The translations under genes and the position numbers were made by a program. DNA of 64,000 bases from JAKACA01 sp052143575 (GTDB taxonomy: Bacteria > Actinomycetota > Acidimicrobiia > Acidimicrobiales > Bog-793), in the NCBI GenBank assembly GCA_052143575.1, contig JBKQSP010000068.1, positions 1 to 64,000 on the forward strand, written 5' to 3'. The first letter of the stretch is position 1; every line of letters starts with the position of its first letter. Below are positions 48,989-57,383 of this stretch, one piece after another. Under the pieces are notes generated by a model. That model saw only the letters and a program-made list of their open reading frames with translations. It was not told the DNA's origin and did no database searches.

Positions 48989-51168
48989 TCACGGCCCCGC
49001 ACCCGTTGGGCTTCGTCGACGAGCGTGAAAGCCCGACTCTCGACGGTCTCCCTGAAATGCCGACGCCCAGCCGTGACGCCGTCCCGGCGACGTCACGCCG
49101 CCGCAGGGTGGAGCTGGGCGGGCTCTTACTGGCGACGGCGGTTCTCTACCTGTGGGCGCTCGACCGCTCCGGTTGGGCCAACACCTTCTATTCGGCTGCG
49201 GTGCAAGCGGGAACGAGGAGCTGGAAAGCCTTCTTCTTCGGTTCCTCCGACGCCTCCAACTTCATCACCGTCGACAAGCCACCGCTGTCGTTGTGGCCGA
49301 TGGAGATCGCTTCGCGCATCTTCGGTCTCAGCTCTTGGAGCGTGCTCGTCCCGCAGGCGCTCGAGGGCGTTGCGTCTGTCGCCCTCCTCTACGCCGCGGT
49401 CGGCCGCTGGTTCGGGTCGCGGGCCGGTCTGCTCGCCGGCGCTGTCTTCGCCCTGACGCCCGTGGCGACGCTGATGTTCCGCTTCAACAACCCGGACGCC
49501 CTCCTCGTGCTGCTGCTGACCGCCGCTGCCTATTGCACCGTGCGAGCCCTCGAGGGCGGCAGCACGCGATGGCTGTTGGGAGTTGCCGCCTTGGTCGGTA
49601 CGGGCTTTCTCACCAAGTACTTGCAGGCCTACCTCGTGGTGCCGGCGTTCGCCGGCGTCTACCTGCTGGCGGCTCCCGTCTCGCTTCGCCGGCGCCTCCG
49701 CCAACTCGCCGCAGCTGCCGGCGTCCTCGTCGCCTCCTCAGCCTGGTGGCTCGGCATCGTGGAGCTCGTGCCGGCGAGAGACCGCCCCTATGTCGGCGGC
49801 TCGCAGGACAACAACGTCTTCAACCTCATCTTCGGCTACAACGGCTTCGGGCGCATCACGGGCAACGAGACTGGCAGCGTCACGGGGGCCGCCACCGGCG
49901 CCGGTGTGTGGGGACCGACCGGCTGGGACCGGCTCTTCCTGCCGTCCATGGGAGGCCAGATCTCGTGGCTCATCCCGGCCGCCCTCATCCTGTCCGTGGC
50001 GGCGCTCGTCGCCATCGGCGGCGCTCCCCGCACGCACCGGATGCGAGCAGCACTGCTGCTGTGGGGCGGCACGCTCGCCGTCACCGCGGTGGTCTTCAGC
50101 TTCGCCAAGGGGATCATTCACCCCTACTACACCGTGGCCCTCGCGCCGGCCGTGGGCGCCCTCGTCGCAATGGGCGCCGCCGTGCTGTGGCCCTTGCGTT
50201 CGGCCGTGTGGGTCCGCTGCGTGTTTGCCGGCACCCTGCTCGCAACCTCGGCGTGGTCGTATGTCTTGCTCGACCGGTCGCCGGGCTGGAACCCCTGGCT
50301 CCGTGACGCCGTCCTCGTCGCCGGCGTCATCGCCGCCCTCGTCCTCCTCGCCAGCCCGAGGTTGGGACGCACGCTCCGCCCGGCCGCTGTCTCCTTGGGC
50401 CTTGCGGCCGCCCTCGCCGGCCCGCTCGCCTACTCGCTCGCCACAGCCGGTACCGCCTATGCCGGCGCCTTGCCGAGCGCCGGCCCAACCGTTGCGAGCG
50501 CTTCCGGCCCAGGCGGGGCCGCCGGCGCCGGGGCGGGGCCGGCGGGCTCTGCCGGCAGTCGCGCAGGCCTCGGCCGGTCAGCCGGCGCCGGCGCGGGAAT
50601 CGGGGCGGGCGGGAGCAGCGCGGGCGTTCCTGGCCAGCCGGCCGGTTCGGCAGCTGGCGGGAGTCACTCCGGCGGCTTTCCCACTGGGGCGCCGCCGAGT
50701 CCACCGAGTGGATCGGGTGCCGGCTCCGTGCGCACCGGCGGCCAGCCCAGCCTCGGCGCAGGTATCGGCCGACCAGCGGGCGGAGGCGGTGGCGTCGGCT
50801 CGCTGCTGAACGGCTCGACACCGGGGACGGCCCTCGTGAAGCTCATCGAGCAGGACGCCTCCCACTACCGGTGGGCGGCGAGCGCCGTCGGCTCGAACAC
50901 GGCCGCCGGCTACCAGCTGGCGACCGACGACCCGGTCATGGCGATCGGCGGGTTCAACGGCACGGATCCGGCTCCGACGCTCGCCGGGTTCGAGCGCTTC
51001 GTGCACGAGCACGAGATCCACTACTTCATCGCCGGCGGCGTCGTCGGCGGGGCAGGCGGCAATGCCGGCTCCGACGCCAATGCCATCGCGACGTGGGTGG
51101 AGGACCACTTCACGGCCAGGACCGTCGACGGCGTCACGATCTATGACCTGGCGAGCACGCCGTCATGA
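48985..51168 (+). CDS. GT39-type membrane glycosyltransferase (ArnT/PMT-like)
   Basis: The 727-residue protein is a GT-C glycosyltransferase with about twelve transmembrane helices. A PMT_2-like first loop contains NTFYSAAVQAGTRSWKAFFF and ITVDKPPLSLW. It has further conserved RFNNPDALLVLLLTAAAY and GFLTKYLQAYLVVPAF segments. A Gly/Ala/Ser-rich linker of about 120 residues (about 495-610) separates the membrane part from a C-terminal extracellular domain (about 615-727). Such proteins transfer sugars from polyprenyl-phosphate donors to proteins or lipids outside the membrane. ATG 48985 has GGGAGGG upstream. The donor and acceptor are unknown. Confidence 0.88.
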   Translation: MITAPHPLGFVDERESPTLDGLPEMPTPSRDAVPATSRRRRVELGGLLLATAVLYLWALDRSGWANTFYSAAVQAGTRSWKAFFFGSSDASNFITVDKPPLSLWPMEIASRIFGLSSWSVLVPQALEGVASVALLYAAVGRWFGSRAGLLAGAVFALTPVATLMFRFNNPDALLVLLLTAAAYCTVRALEGGSTRWLLGVAALVGTGFLTKYLQAYLVVPAFAGVYLLAAPVSLRRRLRQLAAAAGVLVASSAWWLGIVELVPARDRPYVGGSQDNNVFNLIFGYNGFGRITGNETGSVTGAATGAGVWGPTGWDRLFLPSMGGQISWLIPAALILSVAALVAIGGAPRTHRMRAALLLWGGTLAVTAVVFSFAKGIIHPYYTVALAPAVGALVAMGAAVLWPLRSAVWVRCVFAGTLLATSAWSYVLLDRSPGWNPWLRDAVLVAGVIAALVLLASPRLGRTLRPAAVSLGLAAALAGPLAYSLATAGTAYAGALPSAGPTVASASGPGGAAGAGAGPAGSAGSRAGLGRSAGAGAGIGAGGSSAGVPGQPAGSAAGGSHSGGFPTGAPPSPPSGSGAGSVRTGGQPSLGAGIGRPAGGGGGVGSLLNGSTPGTALVKLIEQDASHYRWAASAVGSNTAAGYQLATDDPVMAIGGFNGTDPAPTLAGFERFVHEHEIHYFIAGGVVGGAGGNAGSDANAIATWVEDHFTARTVDGVTIYDLASTPS

Positions 51169-51458
51169 GCACGACGGCGTGGGTTACCATCCTCGTGCTT
51201 CTGCTGCTGATCGGCATCGTCGTCGGAACGCTCCCGTTGACGGTGGGCCCGGACCGGCTCAGCCGCGGGCGGCTTTCACCTGCAGCACCATCTCGAGGAA
51301 CGCCTCCGGCTGGGGCGGCACCGTCGGCCCGGCCACGTAGGGCCACATTCGGCTGGCGAGCTGAAGGGAGAGTTGCTGGCGGGCCTGGGCCGTGTAGCCG
51401 TCCCGGTTGGCGACAAAGGTCCGTGCCAAGGCCAGCTCCTCGGCCGGCACGGCGCTGA
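51165..51458 (+). CDS. Possible small membrane protein overlapping the RDD gene
   Basis: ATG 51165 overlaps the glycosyltransferase stop (ATGA). The first 36 residues (STTAWVTILVLLLLIGIVVG, then TLPLTVGPDRLSRGR) form a good single transmembrane helix. The remaining 60 residues are Pro/Arg/Gly-rich and lie antisense to the RDD gene, so the original protein may have been shorter and lost its stop. The coupling is the main argument for translation. Confidence 0.35.
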   Translation: MSTTAWVTILVLLLLIGIVVGTLPLTVGPDRLSRGRLSPAAPSRGTPPAGAAPSARPRRATFGWRAEGRVAGGPGPCSRPGWRQRSVPRPAPRPARR

Positions 51459-52080
51459 CGTCCCAGTGCGAAAGCTCCGGCGGCAGCCAACGCTGATCCG
51501 GTGCCCCGGCGGCCCAGTACGTGGAAGTGGCTGCCGGCGCCCCGAAGCCGCTGCCGCTCGCCCAGGCCTGGGCGCTCACGGCACGCTCGGCGGCTACTCG
51601 CTCCCGGATGACGATGGTACCGGCGGCGAGGTCCCCGAGGCGCTGGTTGTGGGTGGTGGCGAGGATCAGCAAGCTCGCCAGCATGTTGAAGGCGGGCAGG
51701 AAGTCGACAAGGCGAAGGACGTTGCGGAGAAGGCTCGCCAAGAAGCTCACCGGCTGTCCCCCCACCCGCACCACCCGCAGGCCGGCCAGCCGCTTGCCGG
51801 GTGAACGGCCGTTGAAGAGCATCTCGCCGATCACGAAGTAGCCGATGAAGTCGACGAGAGCGAAGGCCGCCGTTGCGCCGGCAGCGACGAGCGAAGCGGT
51901 CTCGTCCAGGTTCGTTCCGATGGCGTACCTGAGCACGACGTCGAGGAAGACGAAGAAGGCGACGAGCTGGACAGCGAAGTCGAAGGCATAGGCGGCGAAC
52001 CTGGATCCGAGGCCTGCCAGGACGACATCGAGGCGGATGCCCTCTGGTGTCGCGGTGACGTGCCGGTCCTCGTACTCCAC
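51259..52080 (-). CDS. RDD-family membrane protein
   Basis: The 273-residue protein has the RDD domain (about 10-165): RLDVVLAGLGSRFAAYAFDF, then helices VQLVAFFVFLDVVLRYAI, ALVDFIGYFVIGEMLFNGR, and the conserved SPGKRLAGLRVVRVGGQPV and NQRLGDLAAGTIVIRE. A C-terminal cytoplasmic region of about 100 residues follows. RDD proteins are small membrane proteins, some linked to ion or solute transport. The start is GTG 52080, only 19 bp from the divergent SpoIIM-family start. RDD and SpoIIM genes next to DUF58 and MoxR form a recurring actinobacterial cluster. Confidence 0.88.
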   Translation of the reverse strand: MEYEDRHVTATPEGIRLDVVLAGLGSRFAAYAFDFAVQLVAFFVFLDVVLRYAIGTNLDETASLVAAGATAAFALVDFIGYFVIGEMLFNGRSPGKRLAGLRVVRVGGQPVSFLASLLRNVLRLVDFLPAFNMLASLLILATTHNQRLGDLAAGTIVIRERVAAERAVSAQAWASGSGFGAPAATSTYWAAGAPDQRWLPPELSHWDVSAVPAEELALARTFVANRDGYTAQARQQLSLQLASRMWPYVAGPTVPPQPEAFLEMVLQVKAARG

Positions 52081-52099
52081 GCTGTGACAACGTAGAGCA

Positions 52100-53125
52100 A
52101 TGCAGGTCGACCGGTTCGTCGAGGAGCGTTCGGCCGCCTGGGGGGACCTGGCCGCTCTCCTCGAGCGAGCGAAGGGGCAGCCCGACCGGCTCGCTCCGGA
52201 GGAGATCCACCGGCTCGGGGCTCTCTATCGCGCCGCCGCCGCCGACCTGGCGCTGGCGTCCCGCTCCTGGCCGGACGCAGCCGGAACGCTACGGCTGCAC
52301 GGCCTCGTGGTGGCGGCCAACCAGCTCGTCTACGCCAAGGCCGCCAAGCGGGACACGATCGCCGAGTACTTCGGCCGGCGACTCTGGCAACAGATCCGCC
52401 AGTTGCACGGGTGCCTCGCTCTCGCCGCTGCCGTCCTGTTCGGATCCCTTGCCCTCGGAGCCCTCTGGGCCGCCGTCGAGCCATCCGCCGCCGCCGGCCT
52501 CCTTCCTGCTGGGTTCCAGGTGGCAGCTCACACGCGGGGCGGCTTCTACGGGACGGCGATCGCCGGGCGGGGCGGCCTCGTGTGGTTCATCTGGGTGAAC
52601 AACCTCCGCGTAGCGGTGCTGGCGATGGCAGGCGGTTTCACCGGCGGCGTCGTGACGGCGTGGTTCCTCGCCTACAACGGAGCCCTCATCGGCGTGCTTG
52701 GCGCCTTCGAGTGGCGGGTTGGCGGCTTTGAGAGCTTCCTCAGCCTCACGGTGCCACATGGGCTCCTCGAGCTGTCTTGCGTCACGATCGCCGGTGGTAT
52801 CGGCTTCCTCATCGCCAAGGCACTCATCGATCCCGGCACGGACACGAGGGCGGAAGCGCTGCAGCGCTGCACGCCGGTCGTCGGCTCGGCCATCGCATCC
52901 GTCATCCTCTTCCTCCTCGTCGCCGCCACGACGGAGGGCATCATCACGCCCTGGGACCTGCCGACGCCGGCTGCCCTTGCCGTGGGAGTGGCGCTGGCCG
53001 GGACGTTCTGGACCCTCGTGGGCTGGCGAGGGAGGCCGACGGCACACGTGCACCCCGAGTCTGTCAACGGTCGGCGTGGGCGCCCGGCCCGCCTCCCTAG
53101 AGACGGGCTCTCTGCTTCAGTCTGA
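52100..53125 (+). CDS. Stage II sporulation protein M (SpoIIM) family membrane protein
   Basis: The 341-residue protein starts with MQVDRFVEERSAAWGDLAAL, a soluble helical region typical of the actinobacterial SpoIIM/DUF95 family, followed by five to six transmembrane helices. The core motif is FIWVNNLRVAVLAMAGGFTG, and LTVPHGLLELSCVTIAGG is the conserved PHG-E segment. In Bacillus SpoIIM takes part in engulfment, but in non-sporulating actinobacteria the family is found with RDD and MoxR genes and its role is unknown. The 3' end overlaps the convergent DUF58 gene by 29 bp. Confidence 0.87.
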   Translation: MQVDRFVEERSAAWGDLAALLERAKGQPDRLAPEEIHRLGALYRAAAADLALASRSWPDAAGTLRLHGLVVAANQLVYAKAAKRDTIAEYFGRRLWQQIRQLHGCLALAAAVLFGSLALGALWAAVEPSAAAGLLPAGFQVAAHTRGGFYGTAIAGRGGLVWFIWVNNLRVAVLAMAGGFTGGVVTAWFLAYNGALIGVLGAFEWRVGGFESFLSLTVPHGLLELSCVTIAGGIGFLIAKALIDPGTDTRAEALQRCTPVVGSAIASVILFLLVAATTEGIITPWDLPTPAALAVGVALAGTFWTLVGWRGRPTAHVHPESVNGRRGRPARLPRDGLSASV

Positions 53126-54386
53126 GGTAGGCGCGCACGCAAGCCGGACCGAGGGACTCCGGTGGGGCTTCCACGACGTCGGCCCCGAGCGATCGCAACA
53201 TGGCGACCGAGCGCGCCCGGCTCGCCAGCATGTCGGCGGCGACGGCGATCCGCATGACGTCCCGGACGTCGTTCGGAGGTGTTGACATGATTGCTGTCAG
53301 ATCTGGGTCGGCGGAGCTGGCAACGAGCACGGCGTGATGGCGCAGGAGGATGGGGACGGCGTCGATGAGGGTGCGGGCGGCCCCTTCGTCGACGATGTCG
53401 GTGAAGAGCACGACGAGAGCGCGCTTTTGGCGGCCGACCGCAAAGAAGGCGCGTTCGTAGTCGCTCTCGACCTCGGTGGGCTCGAGGTCGAAGAGCGCCC
53501 GCACGACGGCTTCCGCGTTTCGCCGCCCCGGTGCCAACTGGCGGCTCACCCTGGCCTCGAAGGCGAGCGCGCCGACGCGGTCTCCGGCGTCCTCGGCGGC
53601 CACAGCGAGGATGGCCACGGCATCGAGGGCGACATCGAGGCGCGTGAGGTCACCGATCGGTGAGGCCATGAGACGGCCGGCGTCGACGGCGAGCATGAGG
53701 TCGCGGTTCTCCTCGACGCGGTACTGGTTCGACATCGGCCGGCCCACGCGTGCCGTCGCCACCCAGTTCACCTGGCGGATGTCGTCGTCAGGGGTGTAGT
53801 CGCGGATCGTCTCGAATTCCGTGCCGAGCCCGAGGCGAGCGCGGGTACGGCCCTCCTCGGTGCTGCGGCCGCGACGGCGGGCGGCTGCCAGGCGCCTTGC
53901 GCGGGGGAGGTCCGGGAACACGGTGACCTGCTCGGCCGCCGCGACGAACCGATCGACGGAGGCGAGCCCGAGGGGACCCGTACTGCGCACCACAGCGGGC
54001 GGCAGCGTGTGCACACCGCGGTGCCACCCTGTGAGGGCGGCGTCGAGCCGGGCGGCAGGCGCCTCTGGCGGATACACGTGAAGAGCAGGCGGTGCGGGCT
54101 GCCGCAGACGCAGCGTCCGGGCGCCCTCCAACCCGCTCGCAACCACCCGGAAGTCGCTCGGTGAGCGCAGCGCCAACGTGGGTGGTCGGGTGCGCTCGGC
54201 CTGAGGGTGCAGGCGGCGTGCCGCCACCCAGTCCACGATGACCGCACCGACCAGGGCCGTCACGAGCAGAGCGGACAGGGCCGCAGGCAGCGGCAGCAGG
54301 GCGCTGAGGACGGCGATAGCGCCGAGGAGCAGGGCGGCCCACTTCGTGGGACGAGGCACGAGAGGGCGGCGCCGGGGCTCGGCCAT
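53097..54386 (-). CDS. DUF58 domain protein
   Basis: The 429-residue protein has two N-terminal transmembrane helices (WAALLLGAIAVLSALLPLPA and ALLVTALVGAVIVDWVAA) and a DUF58/vWA-like region. The DUF58 core is TEFETIRDYTPDDDIRQVNW with VATARVGRPMSNQYRVEENR. The MIDAS-like LMLAVDAGRLM and VVLFTDIVDEG strands follow. DUF58 proteins partner with MoxR ATPases in complex assembly or surface-protein maturation. The start is set at ATG 54386; the frame upstream overlaps moxR. The gene follows moxR by 13 bp, so the two are co-translated. Confidence 0.88.
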   Translation of the reverse strand: MAEPRRRPLVPRPTKWAALLLGAIAVLSALLPLPAALSALLVTALVGAVIVDWVAARRLHPQAERTRPPTLALRSPSDFRVVASGLEGARTLRLRQPAPPALHVYPPEAPAARLDAALTGWHRGVHTLPPAVVRSTGPLGLASVDRFVAAAEQVTVFPDLPRARRLAAARRRGRSTEEGRTRARLGLGTEFETIRDYTPDDDIRQVNWVATARVGRPMSNQYRVEENRDLMLAVDAGRLMASPIGDLTRLDVALDAVAILAVAAEDAGDRVGALAFEARVSRQLAPGRRNAEAVVRALFDLEPTEVESDYERAFFAVGRQKRALVVLFTDIVDEGAARTLIDAVPILLRHHAVLVASSADPDLTAIMSTPPNDVRDVMRIAVAADMLASRARSVAMLRSLGADVVEAPPESLGPACVRAYLRLKQRARL

Positions 54387-54399
54387 GGGAACGGGCGAC

Positions 54400-55383
54400 C
54401 TAGCGAGGGATGGGAACGCTCGAGAGGGCGTTCGAGAGAGCGGCGGCCGACGTGAAGCGATCGATCTCGGCCTCGGGCGTGAGGATGAGGCGGTGAGCGA
54501 GCACCGGTACGGCGAGCGCGACGACGTCCTCGGGGATGACATAGCCGCGACCGGCGGCACACGCCCACGCTTTGGCGGTGGCGAGCAGGTGGACGCCCGC
54601 ACGAGGGCTGGCTCCAAGGGTCACGCTCGGCAGCTCGCGGGTGCGGCGCACGAGAGCTGCCACGTAGCTGACGATGGCGTCGTGCACGGCGACGGCGTCG
54701 ACCTCGGCCCGGATCGTCATGAGATCGCTGACTCCAGCGATTGCCCGCACGTCAGCGAGGGTGACGGGGGCGACGCCTGAGTGGCGGAGCTTGAGGAGGG
54801 TTTCTTCCTCGGCGGCGGACGGGTACCCGACGTCCACCTTCATCAGGAAGCGGTCGACCTGCGCCTCGGGCAGCGGGTAGGTGCCCTCGTACTCGATCGG
54901 GTTCTCCGTGGCGAGCACGGTGAAGGGTTGTGGCAACGTGTGCTCGACACCGTCGACGGTGACCTGCCCCTCCTGCATGGCTTCGAGAAGGGCGGCCTGC
55001 GTCTTCGGCGGCGTCCGGTTGATCTCGTCGGCGAGGACGAGGTTGGCGAAGATCGGGCCCGGGCGCCAGGCCAGCTCCCCGCCACGCAGCGTCAAGGTGC
55101 CGGTGACGTCGGAGGGGAGCATGTCGGGCGTGAACTGGATACGGCGGTTGTCGATGCCGAGGGCGCGTGCGACAGCCGAGGCGAGGAGGGTCTTGGCCAC
55201 GCCGGGCGGGCCCTCGAGCAGGAGGTGTCCGCCGACGGCGATGGCCAGCAGCGTGGCGTCCACGACACGCGACTGACCGACGACGACTTTGGCCACCTCG
55301 GCGTTCAGCCGTGCGCGGACCTGCGCCATCGTCGTGGAGGTCGGGTCGATGTTCGGCGCGGCGGGCGGCGGCGCATCGGTCAT
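54400..55383 (-). CDS. MoxR-family AAA ATPase
   Basis: The 327-residue ATPase has Walker A LLEGPPGVAKTLLASAVARA (P-loop at about 58-65), Walker B in LVLADEINRTPPKTQAALLE, sensor 1 in TVLATENPIEYEGTYPLPEA, and the lid with SPRAGVHLLATAKAWAC. MoxR ATPases act as chaperones that insert cofactors or remodel vWA partner proteins. ATG 55383 has AGGAAGGA upstream. It sits between DUF4350 and DUF58 genes in the same direction, the usual order of this cluster. Confidence 0.93.
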   Translation of the reverse strand: MTDAPPPAAPNIDPTSTTMAQVRARLNAEVAKVVVGQSRVVDATLLAIAVGGHLLLEGPPGVAKTLLASAVARALGIDNRRIQFTPDMLPSDVTGTLTLRGGELAWRPGPIFANLVLADEINRTPPKTQAALLEAMQEGQVTVDGVEHTLPQPFTVLATENPIEYEGTYPLPEAQVDRFLMKVDVGYPSAAEEETLLKLRHSGVAPVTLADVRAIAGVSDLMTIRAEVDAVAVHDAIVSYVAALVRRTRELPSVTLGASPRAGVHLLATAKAWACAAGRGYVIPEDVVALAVPVLAHRLILTPEAEIDRFTSAAALSNALSSVPIPR

Positions 55384-55432
55384 CGGTGGGGTCCTTCCTG
55401 TGGGTTGGTGAGCATCGAAGCTGGAGGTCGCA

Positions 55433-56665
55433 TCAGTGCCGTGTCGTTTCGGGCCCGAGGGCCACGAATGCCCGGCCCTCATCGACGAGCTCGGCGGCCG
55501 ATCGGGGGGTGGCGAGCAGGGCGCCCACCGCCTCCGGGCTCAATGAGCCGGCGCCTGCGGAGGCGGCGAGCTGGGCCAGTTGCTCGTCGGTGGCGTCCGC
55601 ACCGGCGCGAAGGGCTCGCCGGAGGTGAATGCGGCCCTGCTCCCGCAGGGGCGCAACTGCGGCCGCCATGCGCTCGGTCGAACCGGAGGCGAGGAGGGCC
55701 GCCATGGCGTCGACGTGGGCGACGCGGGGTGGGATGAGCTCCCGCTCCGCTCGCTGCGGCGGCCCGAAACGGCGAGCGGCCGACCACATCCACACGAGGG
55801 CGGCCAGCAGCGCCAGCCCGAGAGCGACTTTCCAGTGTGTGGGCAGACCAGCGAGGCCCGTGCCGGAGCGTCCGAGCCCGTGGTCGTACTCGTCGAAGGC
55901 GGTGGGTTCCTTCGCCGGCCCGGCGAGGTCGATGGCGAAGGCAGCGTCGTCTGCTTGGGCGAGTCGGCTGTTCTGCAGGGGGGCGGTCGAGGCCAGGAGG
56001 AGCAAGGTGCCCCTGCCCACACTGGCATCGACGGCGAGCGGCCCCCCAGGTCCTTGCAGGAGGACACTGAGATGCGGAGTCGCCGGCACGCGCCAGGAGC
56101 CGCTCGGGCCGCCGAGCACGGTGCTGACGCCGGCGTCCGAGCTCGTGTGCTCGACCGGGCTGGCGTTGCCCGACGGCGATGCCTGCCAGACAGGCGCAGG
56201 CGTCGTGCCGAGGAGCGCTTGCAGCGTGGAGGTCGGGATCTGGCCGCCGAGCACGAGGCGGCCGCCGTTGCCGAGGTACGCCTCGAGAGCAGGCAACGAC
56301 GGTGTGACGGAGCTGACGGGATCGAGCACGAACAACGTCCCGCTCGTTGGAAGGGCGGTACTCGAGAGCGGCGCCGTCAGCGACTGCACGCTGTGACCGC
56401 GGGCGGCAAGGAGCCGTGCCATGCCCTCGGTGCCGGCAGCGGACGTGTCCACAGAAGAAGATGTCCCGGTCGGTGTGGTGCTTGGCGGCTGGTAGACGCC
56501 GTTCACGAGAGAGCCGGCGAAGTACAGCACGATGATGGCGGCGCAGATGATGAGCACGAGCCGCCAGCGCCACGAAAGCCGGTTCCAACGCTCCCCGGCC
56601 GTGTCTCGGCCCGCTGCGGACGGAGGAGCGACCGAGGCGGTGGCGGGGGCTGCCGTCGTGCTCAT
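55433..56665 (-). CDS. DUF4350 membrane protein
   Basis: The 410-residue protein has one N-terminal transmembrane helix (RLVLIICAAIIVLYFAGSLV), an extracytoplasmic DUF4350 domain (SSSVDTSAAGTEGMARLLAA and LFVLDPVSSVT, GGRLVLGG), a second helix near residue 310 (WKVALGLALLAALVWMWS) and a cytoplasmic helical tail (about 330-410). The domain resembles GldG/ThuA-like folds that lack catalytic residues. Its ATG overlaps the DUF4129 stop (ATGA) and moxR follows 49 bp later. It is probably a structural partner of the MoxR-DUF58 system. Confidence 0.85.
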   Translation of the reverse strand: MSTTAAPATASVAPPSAAGRDTAGERWNRLSWRWRLVLIICAAIIVLYFAGSLVNGVYQPPSTTPTGTSSSVDTSAAGTEGMARLLAARGHSVQSLTAPLSSTALPTSGTLFVLDPVSSVTPSLPALEAYLGNGGRLVLGGQIPTSTLQALLGTTPAPVWQASPSGNASPVEHTSSDAGVSTVLGGPSGSWRVPATPHLSVLLQGPGGPLAVDASVGRGTLLLLASTAPLQNSRLAQADDAAFAIDLAGPAKEPTAFDEYDHGLGRSGTGLAGLPTHWKVALGLALLAALVWMWSAARRFGPPQRAERELIPPRVAHVDAMAALLASGSTERMAAAVAPLREQGRIHLRRALRAGADATDEQLAQLAASAGAGSLSPEAVGALLATPRSAAELVDEGRAFVALGPETTRH

Positions 56666-57372
56666 GGCGCACCCCTGCGGCTGCTCGGGCTTCCCTGGTC
56701 CGTCCGGCCGGTCGCCGCCCTCTCGTTTCCGCTGCCGCCGAGTCGACGAACCTCGACGATGAGGCGTTGCCAACCCTCGCGCGCCTCGACGACGTCACGA
56801 TCCGAGGCGGTGCGACCGGCGTAGACGATCGTTTCGTGCCGTCGCGCCAAGTCGTCGAACGTCGCATCGTGCAACCTCGCCCTCACCTCTTCGGTCGTCG
56901 TCACGAGCCTGCTCGCGATGATCCCGGCGGTTTCGAGACGGAAGAGCCCAGCGCGGAACCGGAGTCGCACGGCGGCGTCGAGGTCGCCCAGCTCCTCGGC
57001 CGCCGCCGCCGCCGCTTCGAGTTGGGCGACATCTTCCCTCACCGGCATGCGGGAATCCTTCGTCTCACGCGAACGAACCCGAGTGCGTCGACGGATCAGC
57101 ATCCAGGCGGCGAGACATCCGAGACCGACACCGAGAATCGCGAGGACGACGTCGCCGATGGATCCAAAGGTGTCCTGGAACCCCTTGAAGACATGGTCCC
57201 AGGCCCAAGCCACGGGCTTGCCGAGCGCCTCCGTCAACCACCTGCCCACGGTGCGGAGGACGCCCCCGAGCGGGTCCGGGATGTGGGACGGCTTCGACGT
57301 GAAAGGCGGCTGCGAGAGGATGTGGGCCGCTTGACGGCGGGCAGCCGACGAGAAGCTGGAGGATGAACCCAC
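56662..57372 (-). CDS. DUF4129 membrane protein
   Basis: The 236-residue protein has one transmembrane helix (DVVLAILGVGLGCLAAWMLI) and a C-terminal DUF4129 domain (about 110-215, RLRFRAGLFRLETAGIIASR and TTEEVRARL). In many actinobacteria DUF4129 is encoded upstream of DUF4350, MoxR and DUF58. The order here matches, and the overlap with DUF4350 suggests a fixed stoichiometry. It lies 11 bp after the stop of the upstream Pro-rich membrane protein gene. Confidence 0.87.
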   Translation of the reverse strand: MGSSSSFSSAARRQAAHILSQPPFTSKPSHIPDPLGGVLRTVGRWLTEALGKPVAWAWDHVFKGFQDTFGSIGDVVLAILGVGLGCLAAWMLIRRRTRVRSRETKDSRMPVREDVAQLEAAAAAAEELGDLDAAVRLRFRAGLFRLETAGIIASRLVTTTEEVRARLHDATFDDLARRHETIVYAGRTASDRDVVEAREGWQRLIVEVRRLGGSGNERAATGRTDQGSPSSRRGAP

Positions 57373-57383
57373 GAAGCAGAGGC

